A stretch of 64,000 nt of DNA, taken from NCBI GenBank assembly GCA_910587295.1, contig CAJULP010000047.1:62001-126000 (forward strand), read 5' to 3'. Below the pieces are notes generated by a model, which was not told the DNA's origin, ran no database searches, and saw only the letters and a program-made list of their open reading frames with translations. This DNA comes from an uncultured Lachnospiraceae bacterium (lineage in GTDB: Bacteria; Bacillota; Clostridia; Lachnospirales; Lachnospiraceae). A program made the position numbers and the translations under genes. This document shows, piece after piece, positions 15,246 to 23,539 of the stretch (position 1 is its first letter; each line of letters opens with the position of its first letter).

Positions 15246-16958
15246 TTAGTTTTGATACCAGCCAACCTGCGCCGCCCAAAGCCTGCTATAAAGCGACCCT
15301 TCATCCCTTATCAATTCTTCATGTGTTCCCTGCTCCGCAATGCCGCCGTCATTAAGGACAAAGACCCTGTCCGCCTGCTTTGCCACGCTTAAGCGGTGGG
15401 ATATGATGACCAGGGTCTGGTCTACCCTCTTTTTTCGCAGGATAAAATCGTTGAGCGCCTTTTCATGCAGCGGGTCGATGGCGGAGGTCGGCTCGTCCAG
15501 AATCAGCACCTGGCCATCCTGGTAATATAGCCGCGCCAGGGCAGCCCTCTGCCACTGCCCGCCGGAAAGGTCAAAGGTTCCAAATTCACGGCCCAAAACC
15601 TCGTTTTCCGGCACGACCCGAAGCTCCAATTCCTCAATGAGTTCCTCAATTTTTTCGGGTGAGTGCGGGCTCAGCTCCTGTATTGCGATATTTTCTGCCA
15701 GCGTCAGCGCATATTTCTGGTAATCCTGGAACATCACGCAGGTGTCATCGGAAAGGCGGCCGGATATGCCCCCTTCCGTGGGCGGCAATAAGCCCGCAAG
15801 GAGCTTGGCCAGTGTTGTCTTGCCTGCGCCGTTCACGCCCACCACCGCTATCTTTTCCCCCTTGCTGATAGATAGATTAATATCATGCAGGACTTCTTTT
15901 TGCCCGGCAGGATAAGAAAAACTTACATGCCCCAATGTCATCTTTTCCGTCAGGGGCTGGGGGCGGGCAGGGCTTTCTATGTCCATAAATTCAAAGTACG
16001 GTTTTACCATCAGCCGGAAACCGGAGAAGTACCCGATATCGGAAAACAGTTCCATATACTGGGACTGCAAAAATAATGTGGCTGATATCGCCGTCATAAA
16101 CCCGGCATAGTCGATTTGACCGTCAAAAAATAGCAGACCTGCAAACAGGTAGATGCCGGAAACCGCAAACGCTTTCAAGAGGGTAAGGCCCATATTGACA
16201 CACAGCACAAATTTACCAATCTTATATTCTTCTTCCTGATAGTTTTCCGCCGCATGCTTCCATTTATCCATCAGGAAACCGGCGCTTCTATATACGGACC
16301 TTTCTTTCGCATAAGCAATCCCGGTCAGGCATTCGTAATATGCTTTTTCTGACTTCGCCAGCTTGGCCAGACGGCTCCTTTGCCTGCTCCGCAGCATCCC
16401 TTCCGTCACCTGCTTTGCCATAGCCGGGAAAGCCGTCAAGACAATCAACGCAAAAAATCCCGGGTGTATCATTGCGGCATAACCGGACATCAGCAAAATA
16501 TTCAGCCCGGTGCCTAAAAGAGCAATCCCGCATTCCACGATCCGGTAGATATTGATGCTCGCAACCTTGGCTTCCCACAAATTATTATAAAACTGTGGTT
16601 TCTCATACCACAGCAGATCCACCTCATTGCACTTACCATGGAGCTTTATCTTTACCTTCTTTTCAAACTCCAAAAGCCCGCCAAACTGGATGGCGACCCT
16701 CTGGTAATACACCACATAGCCTTTCATCAGCACCAAATATACCATATAAAGAAGGACTGGCAAAAGCAGCATGGAAAAGGGCTGGGGTATTTTCCCGGAT
16801 GCCTGGGCAAAGCTATATATCCGGCGGCTCATTTGGATGCCAAAGACCGGTAAGACGGCATATGCTATATGGACAAACAACATCCCGCAAAAATGCCCCG
16901 GCATAATTTCCATGGCGGTTTTTACACAGCTTAAAAATGTCTTTTCCTTATTTTTCAT
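15246..16958 (-). CDS. ABC exporter, fused membrane and ATPase domains (second of pair)
   Basis: A 570-residue half-transporter. About five or six hydrophobic segments span roughly 1-310. The ATPase domain (about 335-565) has Walker A GVNGAGKTT, signature LSGGQ, Walker B VLILDEPTSAIDP and switch His in ISHRLS. All catalytic positions look intact. Its start overlaps the upstream exporter gene by 11 bp, with GGAG just inside that gene, so the two probably form a heterodimer. Being downstream of agrDB, it likely exports a peptide or protein of this locus, but no peptidase (C39) domain is present. Confidence 0.85.
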   Translation of the reverse strand: MKNKEKTFLSCVKTAMEIMPGHFCGMLFVHIAYAVLPVFGIQMSRRIYSFAQASGKIPQPFSMLLLPVLLYMVYLVLMKGYVVYYQRVAIQFGGLLEFEKKVKIKLHGKCNEVDLLWYEKPQFYNNLWEAKVASINIYRIVECGIALLGTGLNILLMSGYAAMIHPGFFALIVLTAFPAMAKQVTEGMLRSRQRSRLAKLAKSEKAYYECLTGIAYAKERSVYRSAGFLMDKWKHAAENYQEEEYKIGKFVLCVNMGLTLLKAFAVSGIYLFAGLLFFDGQIDYAGFMTAISATLFLQSQYMELFSDIGYFSGFRLMVKPYFEFMDIESPARPQPLTEKMTLGHVSFSYPAGQKEVLHDINLSISKGEKIAVVGVNGAGKTTLAKLLAGLLPPTEGGISGRLSDDTCVMFQDYQKYALTLAENIAIQELSPHSPEKIEELIEELELRVVPENEVLGREFGTFDLSGGQWQRAALARLYYQDGQVLILDEPTSAIDPLHEKALNDFILRKKRVDQTLVIISHRLSVAKQADRVFVLNDGGIAEQGTHEELIRDEGSLYSRLWAAQVGWYQN

Positions 16959-18678
16959 CTATGTATAAACTCCTTTGCGTCATATATAAGTCTCTATATA
17001 CACCATTCCTTTCCATCAAAGATTCATGGGTGCCGGATTCGACGGCCTTCCCGCCGTTTAAGACAAGGATTTCATCCATGTTTTTCACCGCCCCAAGCCG
17101 GTGGGTGATAAACAGGACCGTCCGTCCGCGGAAAATTTCCATGCATTTTTCGTAGATCTCTTTTTCGGATATGGGGTCTAAACTGGCTGTGGGCTCATCT
17201 AAGATAATAAACTCGGCATCCGACAAAAACGCCCGTGCGATGGATAGCTTTTGTAACTGTCCCTTTGACAAAAGCGTTCCTTCTTCCGTCAGCAGCGTCA
17301 GGGGCGTGGAAAGCCCGTCTGGTAAATTGGTGACGCCAAGCCCGCCCAAAATTTCAAGTATTTCCGAATCGGGAACAGGGCCATGGTTACCCATCATCAG
17401 GTACTCCCGCACCGTAATCGGGTAGATTTGGAAGTCCTGGAACAAAGCCGTGGAAGAAATCCCACTATGCCCGATAACTCCCCCGATGGGCTCATATAAT
17501 CCCAGCAGCAGTTTGGACAACGTGCTTTTCCCCGCCCCGTTCACGCCGACCAGCCCGTAATGTGCGCCCCGCCGGAAGGTGAAGGTAAAATCCGTCAAGG
17601 TATCCGCATCGTTGCCGGGATAGCGGAACGTCACGTTCCGGCATATGAGAAGTCCATCTTCCGCTTCTTTTCCGTTCACTTCTTCTCCCCTGACCGCTTT
17701 CTCCTGAACGGGAAGGGGAAGTCTTTCCCTTTTTTCGGTTTCCTCCATAAATCGGAACAGTTCTTTGTTGATTCCCCGAAATTCCTTTATCGCAAAAACG
17801 CTTTCCACACAGGACGACATTGTGGACATCAACCGGGATACCACCTCCGTCACGGCGGCATAGCCGCCTAATGTCAGCCCGGCGATAGTCTCAGGGAGCG
17901 CAAAATAAAACAGGGTAAAGACCGTCACACATATTACGATCGCTTCGATAACGGCTTGCCCTCGAAATTTTGCCATCCCGCTTTTTCGGTTGATCCGGGC
18001 GGCTTTGTCAAACTCTTCCACGAACCGTGCGTCCATGGCACTGTGGCTTTGGTATACGCGCCTTTCAAATGCGTACTCCCGCCTGGTCTGTATGTCGGAA
18101 AAGTAATTAAAGCGGCGGGCCGTGGACATGTACCTGCCCCAGAACCCAAACAGGTTTTTGGTGGTATGGACATTGAAATAAAACCCCGCAGCCATAAACG
18201 CCGCAAGCAGCAGGACCACATAGAAAGGCACTGCTTTTAAGAGAAATAAAAGCGTTCCTGCAAGCACCCCAAAACTGATGAAGTTACTCACCGCCATAGA
18301 GTAGTCCAGTGACCGCTTCAGATAATCTTCTACCTTTTCCGGCATTTCCTGAATGCCATGTTCTTCCAGCTTGGCAAGGGGCAGCCCTGCGAGCTTTAGC
18401 GCCACCATTTCCCTGGCTTTCAGGGAATGTTTCCTGGTAATCCATAATTTCTGTGCGTCATCTGCGAGGTTTAACAGGTTTTCCATGAAGATGGAACCGG
18501 CAACAAAAAGTAAAATGGTGATCATGTGGGCTCTGTCCTTTGAGCCGATGCAGTTGATCAGCGCAAGGCGGGCAAATATCCCGCTTATGATGATCAGCTG
18601 CTTACATAGGTTAAGTGCGATTACAGAGAGGTATCTGTTGTGTAAATTCATTGTTTTGTAGGTATGCTGTTTATTCAT
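16948..18678 (-). CDS. ABC exporter, fused membrane and ATPase domains (first of pair)
   Basis: About 576 residues with an N-terminal membrane domain and a C-terminal ATPase: Walker A GVNGAGKST, Walker B FIILDEPTASLDP and switch His in ITHRLG. The signature reads LSKGQ rather than LSGGQ, a change often seen in the degenerate site of heterodimeric exporters, which suits pairing with the next gene. The start is uncertain: ATGs at 18678 and 18690 share a weak AAAGG. The frame also runs back into agrB, but those codons are unlikely to be used. It is 31 bp from the agrB stop. Confidence 0.8.
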   Translation of the reverse strand: MNKQHTYKTMNLHNRYLSVIALNLCKQLIIISGIFARLALINCIGSKDRAHMITILLFVAGSIFMENLLNLADDAQKLWITRKHSLKAREMVALKLAGLPLAKLEEHGIQEMPEKVEDYLKRSLDYSMAVSNFISFGVLAGTLLFLLKAVPFYVVLLLAAFMAAGFYFNVHTTKNLFGFWGRYMSTARRFNYFSDIQTRREYAFERRVYQSHSAMDARFVEEFDKAARINRKSGMAKFRGQAVIEAIVICVTVFTLFYFALPETIAGLTLGGYAAVTEVVSRLMSTMSSCVESVFAIKEFRGINKELFRFMEETEKRERLPLPVQEKAVRGEEVNGKEAEDGLLICRNVTFRYPGNDADTLTDFTFTFRRGAHYGLVGVNGAGKSTLSKLLLGLYEPIGGVIGHSGISSTALFQDFQIYPITVREYLMMGNHGPVPDSEILEILGGLGVTNLPDGLSTPLTLLTEEGTLLSKGQLQKLSIARAFLSDAEFIILDEPTASLDPISEKEIYEKCMEIFRGRTVLFITHRLGAVKNMDEILVLNGGKAVESGTHESLMERNGVYRDLYMTQRSLYIDEK

Positions 18679-18709
18679 AAAAATAACCATGCCTTTCTTA
18701 TAACTTGCC

Positions 18710-19288
18710 TCAACAGTTGTCTTCATTGCGATAATTTGCAAGAAATGATTCAAGGCCAACGAACATTCCCACTATAATAACCGCTACAATCAGAGGTGCA
18801 ACAAAAAAATTCCATTGCAGACACATGAATATTCCTGATAGAATATTTAATAATATTAGTATAACACAACTTTTCTTGTGATTAACATATTTTTCTTTAA
18901 CGGATAAAGGCTTATTTTTTGTCTCAACTGGAGCTTTTGCTGTAATAAAAACACTTGTTAAGATTATAGCAAAATATCCATACCATGTCATGAAAGGTAT
19001 TTCCTTTATGAGGATTAACGCTAGTACAGTAACAATTGCTGATTGCACTTTACACTGATGTTCACTTTTTGCATGATATCCACCAACATGTATTCTGAGT
19101 ATCGTAAATGAAATCTGAAATATCATACTTTCAACAATAACGCCTAAAACCCATCCACATATCAAGGTAAAAACCATATCCTCGATAAGCATACTGACTT
19201 TTTTTAGCCCATATTCCAATATCACACTATCTTCGCTTGAAAGATTAAGATTTTGGGCAATACTCCTTGCTATCCTGCTTTTATTCAT
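18710..19288 (-). CDS. agrB: AgrB-like accessory gene regulator B (autoinducer peptide protease)
   Basis: A 192-residue membrane cysteine protease that trims and cyclises the AgrD propeptide. The catalytic His72 and Cys79 are seven residues apart, as in Staphylococcus AgrB (HVGGYHAKSEHQC). About four to six hydrophobic segments are visible and length is typical. Its start overlaps the agrD stop by 8 bp, so synthesis of substrate and protease is coupled. The family assignment is strong; product specificity is inferred from AgrD. Confidence 0.92.
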   Translation of the reverse strand: MNKSRIARSIAQNLNLSSEDSVILEYGLKKVSMLIEDMVFTLICGWVLGVIVESMIFQISFTILRIHVGGYHAKSEHQCKVQSAIVTVLALILIKEIPFMTWYGYFAIILTSVFITAKAPVETKNKPLSVKEKYVNHKKSCVILILLNILSGIFMCLQWNFFVAPLIVAVIIVGMFVGLESFLANYRNEDNC

Positions 19289-19427
19289 ATTTTTTTAATT
19301 TATGTAATTCCATGGGGATCTCTTCCTGGTAAAGTTTCCAGCTACAGGTTGTATTTACGCAAATTCCTGATATAACTACCGCTAAACAAAAAATCATCTT
19401 ATGAATTTTATTAATTATCTTATGCAT
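19281..19427 (-). CDS. agrD: AgrD-like cyclic lactone autoinducer propeptide
   Basis: A 48-residue propeptide, starting at the ATG at 19427 behind GGAG (a 22-codon upstream extension of the frame is ignored). It has an amphipathic/hydrophobic N-terminal helix (about 1-22), a core around Cys28 (TTCSWKLY) and an acidic recognition tail QEEIPMEL followed by a basic end. Aligning the tail with the HQPEEP of Clostridium perfringens AgrD predicts a five-residue thiolactone ring from Cys28 to Leu32 (CSWKL). Ring size and N-terminal trimming are inferences. Confidence 0.88.
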   Translation of the reverse strand: MHKIINKIHKMIFCLAVVISGICVNTTCSWKLYQEEIPMELHKLKKYE

Positions 19428-19479
19428 TATATTATCTCCGTTCTTTGTTATTAGCTTGTCATAGTTGTTCAAGTCAGTT

Positions 19480-20442
19480 TCATTCTTGTACATTTATTGT
19501 AAATCTTGGCGTAGCTCTGAGTGGCAAGTGCTCAACTTCAGACCCGGAAAACGGGTTTTTAATCACCCAGCCTGTCAGGTCATATAGTCCGGCTTCGTCA
19601 GGTGCATCAATTTCCAATATCCCATTGCATATTTCTTTGTCACCTAAAGTACATATCAAATAATCCTGTGAATTAATTTGGATTTGCTCCATGCCTAATG
19701 ACAAAATGATTATGGCTTCCTGCCGCTCCTGAAATCCGCCGACATGATATTGGAGCTTAATTTTCTCCCCCGCTGTAGCGTCTATTGATTTTTCCGGGAA
19801 CTTTCTTTTAAACCCTTCCAGATCAGAATTTATAATCAGACCTTCCCACATGGCCTGGTAGCTTTCCCTTGGTTTTTCGTATCCATATAGCCTTTCTGTT
19901 CCAAGGCTTTTTTCATCACTGTCACCAAATTTTAATATCAGGTCGTATGCAATTGAATATCTGTCAGATGTCCGTTCGGTCAATATATTTACCTCATTGA
20001 TATCGGCAAATATTGTCATGGCCGCCAACATCTTATGGTCAACGCTTTCGTCAATCCCACTGCCCAGCTGGAAACTAAATTCTTCCGAAAAACTGTCATC
20101 CGCATCAATCATATATGTAAAATATTCCTTACCGTCAACTATAATCGGAACCTGAACATAATCTATGAAAATTTGGATTGCAATTTTCCTCTCCTGCCCG
20201 GCGCTTTCCACCATTATGTATAGATCATCCGAGCTTTTCCCCATATTGATAATCCCATCCCGGACCTTATCCTTTGTCGTTTCTGAATAAACATCAAAAT
20301 AATATCCATACTCATTCCATGCCAACAGATGTTCCATCCCTTCCATGTAAACCAACCCATTTGTATTTTCTTCTCTCCGGCATCCCGTTATAAATATCAG
20401 TAAAAAAGATGCTATCCATAAAATACAATATCTATTTTTCAT
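19480..20442 (-). CDS. Uncharacterised lipoprotein in the agr operon
   Basis: A 320-residue protein with a signal peptide and lipobox FITGC (Cys about 21), so it is tethered outside the cell. I do not recognise the mature domain; it looks beta-rich and mostly lacks low-complexity sequence. The chosen ATG at 20442 follows AAGGAA; a start five codons upstream is less well supported. It lies 70 bp after the secreted-protein gene and 52 bp before agrD, in the same direction. It could be an immunity, receptor or carrier partner of the secreted protein, which is inference from position only. Confidence 0.72.
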   Translation of the reverse strand: MKNRYCILWIASFLLIFITGCRREENTNGLVYMEGMEHLLAWNEYGYYFDVYSETTKDKVRDGIINMGKSSDDLYIMVESAGQERKIAIQIFIDYVQVPIIVDGKEYFTYMIDADDSFSEEFSFQLGSGIDESVDHKMLAAMTIFADINEVNILTERTSDRYSIAYDLILKFGDSDEKSLGTERLYGYEKPRESYQAMWEGLIINSDLEGFKRKFPEKSIDATAGEKIKLQYHVGGFQERQEAIIILSLGMEQIQINSQDYLICTLGDKEICNGILEIDAPDEAGLYDLTGWVIKNPFSGSEVEHLPLRATPRFTINVQE

Positions 20443-20472
20443 CCGTATTCCTTTCATTCCAATTATTTATGA

Positions 20473-20500
20473 GGGGCTATACTAAATTAGCAATAGCCCC
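20473..20500 (-). terminator. Hairpin between secreted-protein and lipoprotein genes
   Basis: Eight-bp stem GGGGCTAT/ATAGCCCC (20473-20480, 20493-20500) begins 13 bp after the secreted-protein stop. On the minus strand it lacks a good T-run, so it may act as a partial terminator or an mRNA-stabilising end that raises the secreted protein over downstream genes. Confidence 0.5.
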
Positions 20501-20512
20501 TTCTTTTCATTT

Positions 20513-20992
20513 TTATTTAACTCTATGATATGTTGAGGTCTCCTGCCACTTAGAACTGCTGGTATCCTGTATACCATGGCATCCTATGAACTCACATTTT
20601 TTAGTAGGGGAGAGCAAAGTCGCTGAAGTTGTTGAACTAGCCCAGTTCACCTTCGTTACCTCAGTTAGATAAGAATTACTCTCGTCATCAATCATACCAG
20701 CTTGGGCATATATACAGTATGCCGTTCCGCTATAGGTATATGTTTCTGCATATGCACTCGGTTTACCAAATAGGGGATCTGAAACATGTAATTCTCCTTT
20801 TCCCCAGTCCACCCTTGCATGTCCGTCCGTAATTATTTTCTCATCTGCTACAGGATAAACATCATCCTCCGAACGGTCTATTATCACTCCATCAGCATTG
20901 CCGTATACAATATCCCCTTCAGCAGCCATACAAACACTTCCCATAGATAAAATCATAATCATTGAAATTAATAAACATATAGATTTCTTCAT
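20513..20992 (-). CDS. Small secreted protein of unknown family (candidate agr-regulated effector)
   Basis: A 159-residue precursor with a clear Sec signal peptide (1-24, cut near CMA-AEG), leaving about 135 residues. The mature part is acidic at first, then Ser/Thr/Tyr-rich with three cysteines: Cys93, Cys133 and Cys138 (CEFIGC). GGAGG precedes the ATG. I do not recognise a domain. It is first in the operon that contains agrD, agrB and two exporters, so it is the best candidate for the quorum-controlled product, perhaps a bacteriocin-like protein, but no activity can be read from sequence. Confidence 0.72.
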   Translation of the reverse strand: MKKSICLLISMIMILSMGSVCMAAEGDIVYGNADGVIIDRSEDDVYPVADEKIITDGHARVDWGKGELHVSDPLFGKPSAYAETYTYSGTAYCIYAQAGMIDDESNSYLTEVTKVNWASSTTSATLLSPTKKCEFIGCHGIQDTSSSKWQETSTYHRVK

Positions 20993-21097
20993 TTTTCTAC
21001 CTCCGTATGATTTCTATTTACTCATTAGTTCTGGATGCTTTTTGTTTTTGCCAAAACATTGGACTCACTCCTTTCTGTGTGCTTACTATGCTAAGCC

Positions 21098-21199
21098 ATT
21101 ATAAATTTTTATAAGATGGGTATACTATAACACACCTTTATTGCAAAAATTTCTATTTGTAATTATTGAATGGATAACGGTAATAATTAAATGCACGGT
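21098..21199 (-). promoter_or_regulatory. Putative agr-responsive promoter of the secreted-protein operon
   Basis: A perfect TATAAT (21098-21103, minus strand) has no recognisable -35 at 16-18 bp, as expected for an activator-dependent promoter. Upstream lie two direct repeats, ACCGT (21195-21199) and ACCGTTA (21175-21181), 18 bp apart and resembling LytTR half-sites. They are further upstream and closer together than classical AgrA sites, so binding is only a hypothesis. Confidence 0.35.
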
Positions 21200-21378
21200 T
21201 GATTGCATATTGAGGTTCCCGTTTTTTCTTCCCTTTCTGTGCTATAATCTCCTTATTATCAACCGGTGGTCTGTGCCTGTTTTTTAGTTTCTCTCTGCCC
21301 TGTTACTTCCGGAGTAGTGATCCTCATAACTCAAAAACTTTGCCATCTTTTTTCTCCTTTCCCCGTTGGCTGCCACAC

Positions 21379-21411
21379 AAAAAAACAGGAAGAACATCTC
21401 TGCTCCTCCCG
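21379..21411 (-). terminator. Terminator of the response regulator/kinase operon
   Basis: On the minus strand CGGGAGGAGC (21402-21411) pairs with GTTCTTCCTG (21386-21395) through ten pairs including three G-U, with a six-base loop, followed by seven T. It lies about 120 bp after the kinase stop and separates the two agr transcription units. Confidence 0.85.
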
Positions 21412-21530
21412 CTTTTGTATCGTCACTTTCACTATGATTTTTATTCTGTTTGTATCTGTCTTTCCCTCTTGGCCGGGAAGCTCGGTTTGCAATTCACGTT
21501 TTCATTTTCAACCACAATAACCAATAATTT

Positions 21531-22793
21531 TTATATGTATAAAAGAATATCCACTTTAAATATTTCTTCGGTATGACTTATTTCCATTACACCACCGTAT
21601 TTCTCAACAGCTTTTCTCACACTCCAAAGCCCAATCCCATGCCCGGCTTTTTCCTGTTTGGTAGAGAGCAGTTCATCCCCTTTTTGCTCCAACTCTCCGT
21701 TATAGGTATTTTGGACACTGATTTTCAATGCACCCCTGTCATACCTCATGGCAGCATGGATTACTTTTTTATCACATTTACTGACAGCCTCACAGGCATT
21801 GAGCAGCAGATTACTCAATATCACGTTCAGGTCAAAATTATCTACAGGCATTTCCTCCGGCACTTTAATATCGGTGGCCACGCTTCCGCCAATCTCAATC
21901 ACTTCGCCGGTTATGTAGTTAAAAATGCAGTCCACGTCCTTATTTCCTGTATCAATATATTTGCTGCCCTTACCAATCCCCCCATTGATTTGGGATATAT
22001 AATCCAAAGCTTTATGTTTCTCGCCATTTTGGAGATAACCGGTCAACATAGACAGGTGCTGTTTCATATCGTGCCGCATAGATTTGTAGGCATCATTTGC
22101 ATTCTGCATCAATTTTAACTGATTTTGGTACATTGCCAGCTGCAGTTGGTGCGTTTCTTCCTCCTTAAGCTTTACGTAGTCATCCAGCAGTTTTTCATAG
22201 ATATAAAATGTAGCGATATCAATTGCGATCAGGATGCACAGCGCCGGGATCAATAGGATTGGGGCATGGTAAAAACCCTCAATTAAAACACTTGACAAAA
22301 ATATGCTTCCCAAAAGAATAGCGATCAGCATGATGTTTTTGTAAGGGGAGACATTAATTTCTTTCCTGAGCTTTATGGTCCTTTCGATAACGGCTTCTAA
22401 AAGGAAGAACAAAAAAGTAGCAAAGAAAAACCCAAACTCCGCAATCTGCCCCGGATCTTTTTGGGCCACTTTTACCAGCAAGACCCATGCAAGGTCCTCC
22501 GTCAGGACAGCCATCCCATAACTTGCAAAAACAGAAATTATCTTTTTCAATATGCTTCCCTGGTATCCGGCCAAAACAGCAAGGAAAAGCCCGGCCATAT
22601 TAGTCAATAAATTTATCATATCGCTTGCCAGGAACAAATATCCGGCACTGTTTATCAGGAATAAGGAGACGTAGCAGCAAAGCAGCCGTCTTTTGGAAGC
22701 CTTTTGCTTCAAGAACAGCCCAAAGAACCGGTATAAGATATAAACTCTGAACACATTGGTCATAAGATAAAATAATGTTCCCGTTATCTCCAT
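21531..22793 (-). CDS. AgrC-like sensor histidine kinase (GHKL family)
   Basis: A 420-residue sensor with about six N-terminal transmembrane segments (1-205), a linker helix and a cytoplasmic kinase domain. The phospho-acceptor His is in MRHDMKQHL, the N box in LSNLLLNACEAV and the G box in GHGIGLWSVRKAVEKYGG. This is the AgrC/VirS-type layout, so it most likely detects the AgrD-derived peptide. The start overlaps the response regulator by 10 bp behind GGGGGA. Confidence 0.9.
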   Translation of the reverse strand: MEITGTLFYLMTNVFRVYILYRFFGLFLKQKASKRRLLCCYVSLFLINSAGYLFLASDMINLLTNMAGLFLAVLAGYQGSILKKIISVFASYGMAVLTEDLAWVLLVKVAQKDPGQIAEFGFFFATFLFFLLEAVIERTIKLRKEINVSPYKNIMLIAILLGSIFLSSVLIEGFYHAPILLIPALCILIAIDIATFYIYEKLLDDYVKLKEEETHQLQLAMYQNQLKLMQNANDAYKSMRHDMKQHLSMLTGYLQNGEKHKALDYISQINGGIGKGSKYIDTGNKDVDCIFNYITGEVIEIGGSVATDIKVPEEMPVDNFDLNVILSNLLLNACEAVSKCDKKVIHAAMRYDRGALKISVQNTYNGELEQKGDELLSTKQEKAGHGIGLWSVRKAVEKYGGVMEISHTEEIFKVDILLYI

Positions 22794-23506
22794 GGCTGTT
22801 CCCCCAACTGCAATATTTTTTCCCTTACGTCCTTTCGATACGCATAACTGACCGGGATCGTATGGTCATCGCACATGACGATCTCATTTCCCTTAAATAG
22901 CTTTACATACCTGACATTAATAATGTACGATGAATGCACCGACCAGAAACCGTCTTTTTCAAAGGTTCCGTGCATCTCTTTCATTTTCCCGTAAAAGGAA
23001 CGGCTTCCGTTACCTGTGACAAGGCTGATCTTCCGGCCTTCACACACAAAATAATAAATTTCCGATAGAGGGATTTTTTCCATATGCCGTCCGACCTTAT
23101 ATTCAAAAAACTGTGTGTTATCCTCAAAAATCCTTATATACTTTTCAAAAATGTGAGCAATCATATGCCTGGTCACAGGCTTGATCAGGAAATCAAAAGG
23201 CCTTACCCGAAATAACTGCATAGCGTATTGTTCATAACTGGAAATATATACAATCTGCACCTTTTCATTTTTTAATTCATCCCGTATTTTGACGCCTGTT
23301 TCAGCCCCGTTGCTGCCGGGAAGCTCAATGTCAAGAAAAAGCAGGTCAATATCCTGATTCTGCCCCATATACGCAAGCAGTTTATCCCCGGATGCAAATG
23401 ATTCCACCTTGACATCAATCTGTTTTTCTATCCCGCAGGCAATAAGCGCCTGCTCGATTTCTTTACAGACAAACGGTTCATCATCACATATCAATATATG
23501 AAACAT
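22784..23506 (-). CDS. LytTR-family response regulator (AgrA-like)
   Basis: A 240-residue regulator with a receiver domain (acidic pair DDEP near the N terminus, phospho-acceptor Asp in LLFLDIELPGSNG, conserved Lys in FLIKPV) and a C-terminal LytTR DNA-binding domain (about 135-238). GAGG five bases before the ATG at 23506 favours it over the GTG two codons upstream. It should bind paired LytTR sites upstream of the secreted-protein/agrDB operon. It starts 34 bp after the DUF1703-type gene, probably in one transcript. Confidence 0.9.
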   Translation of the reverse strand: MFHILICDDEPFVCKEIEQALIACGIEKQIDVKVESFASGDKLLAYMGQNQDIDLLFLDIELPGSNGAETGVKIRDELKNEKVQIVYISSYEQYAMQLFRVRPFDFLIKPVTRHMIAHIFEKYIRIFEDNTQFFEYKVGRHMEKIPLSEIYYFVCEGRKISLVTGNGSRSFYGKMKEMHGTFEKDGFWSVHSSYIINVRYVKLFKGNEIVMCDDHTIPVSYAYRKDVREKILQLGEQPWR

Positions 23507-23539
23507 TTTCACCTCATTTCCGTATCATCAGCATTTCCA

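Larger units (their letters stand above)
20993..21530. other. 538-bp intergenic control region between the two agr operons
   Basis: No convincing gene lies here. From low to high coordinate it holds a GGAGG for the secreted-protein gene, a TATAAT at 21098-21103 (minus strand) without a good -35, two ACCGT repeats at 21177-21181 and 21195-21199, and the terminator of the kinase operon at 21379-21411. Open frames at 21266-21520 and 21340-21576 lack ribosome sites and protein-like composition. Confidence 0.6.

Noticed and set aside
20513..20992. Assignment of the secreted protein to the lactococcin 972 bacteriocin family.
   Set aside because: Only size, signal peptide and a Ser/Tyr-rich tail agree; the family-specific pattern and its usual membrane-protein neighbour are not evident.
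21266..21576. Two overlapping plus-strand frames of 78-84 codons in the intergenic region between the agr operons.
   Set aside because: No Shine-Dalgarno sequence, Cys/Phe/Ser-rich composition and overlap with the terminator at 21379-21411 make coding unlikely.
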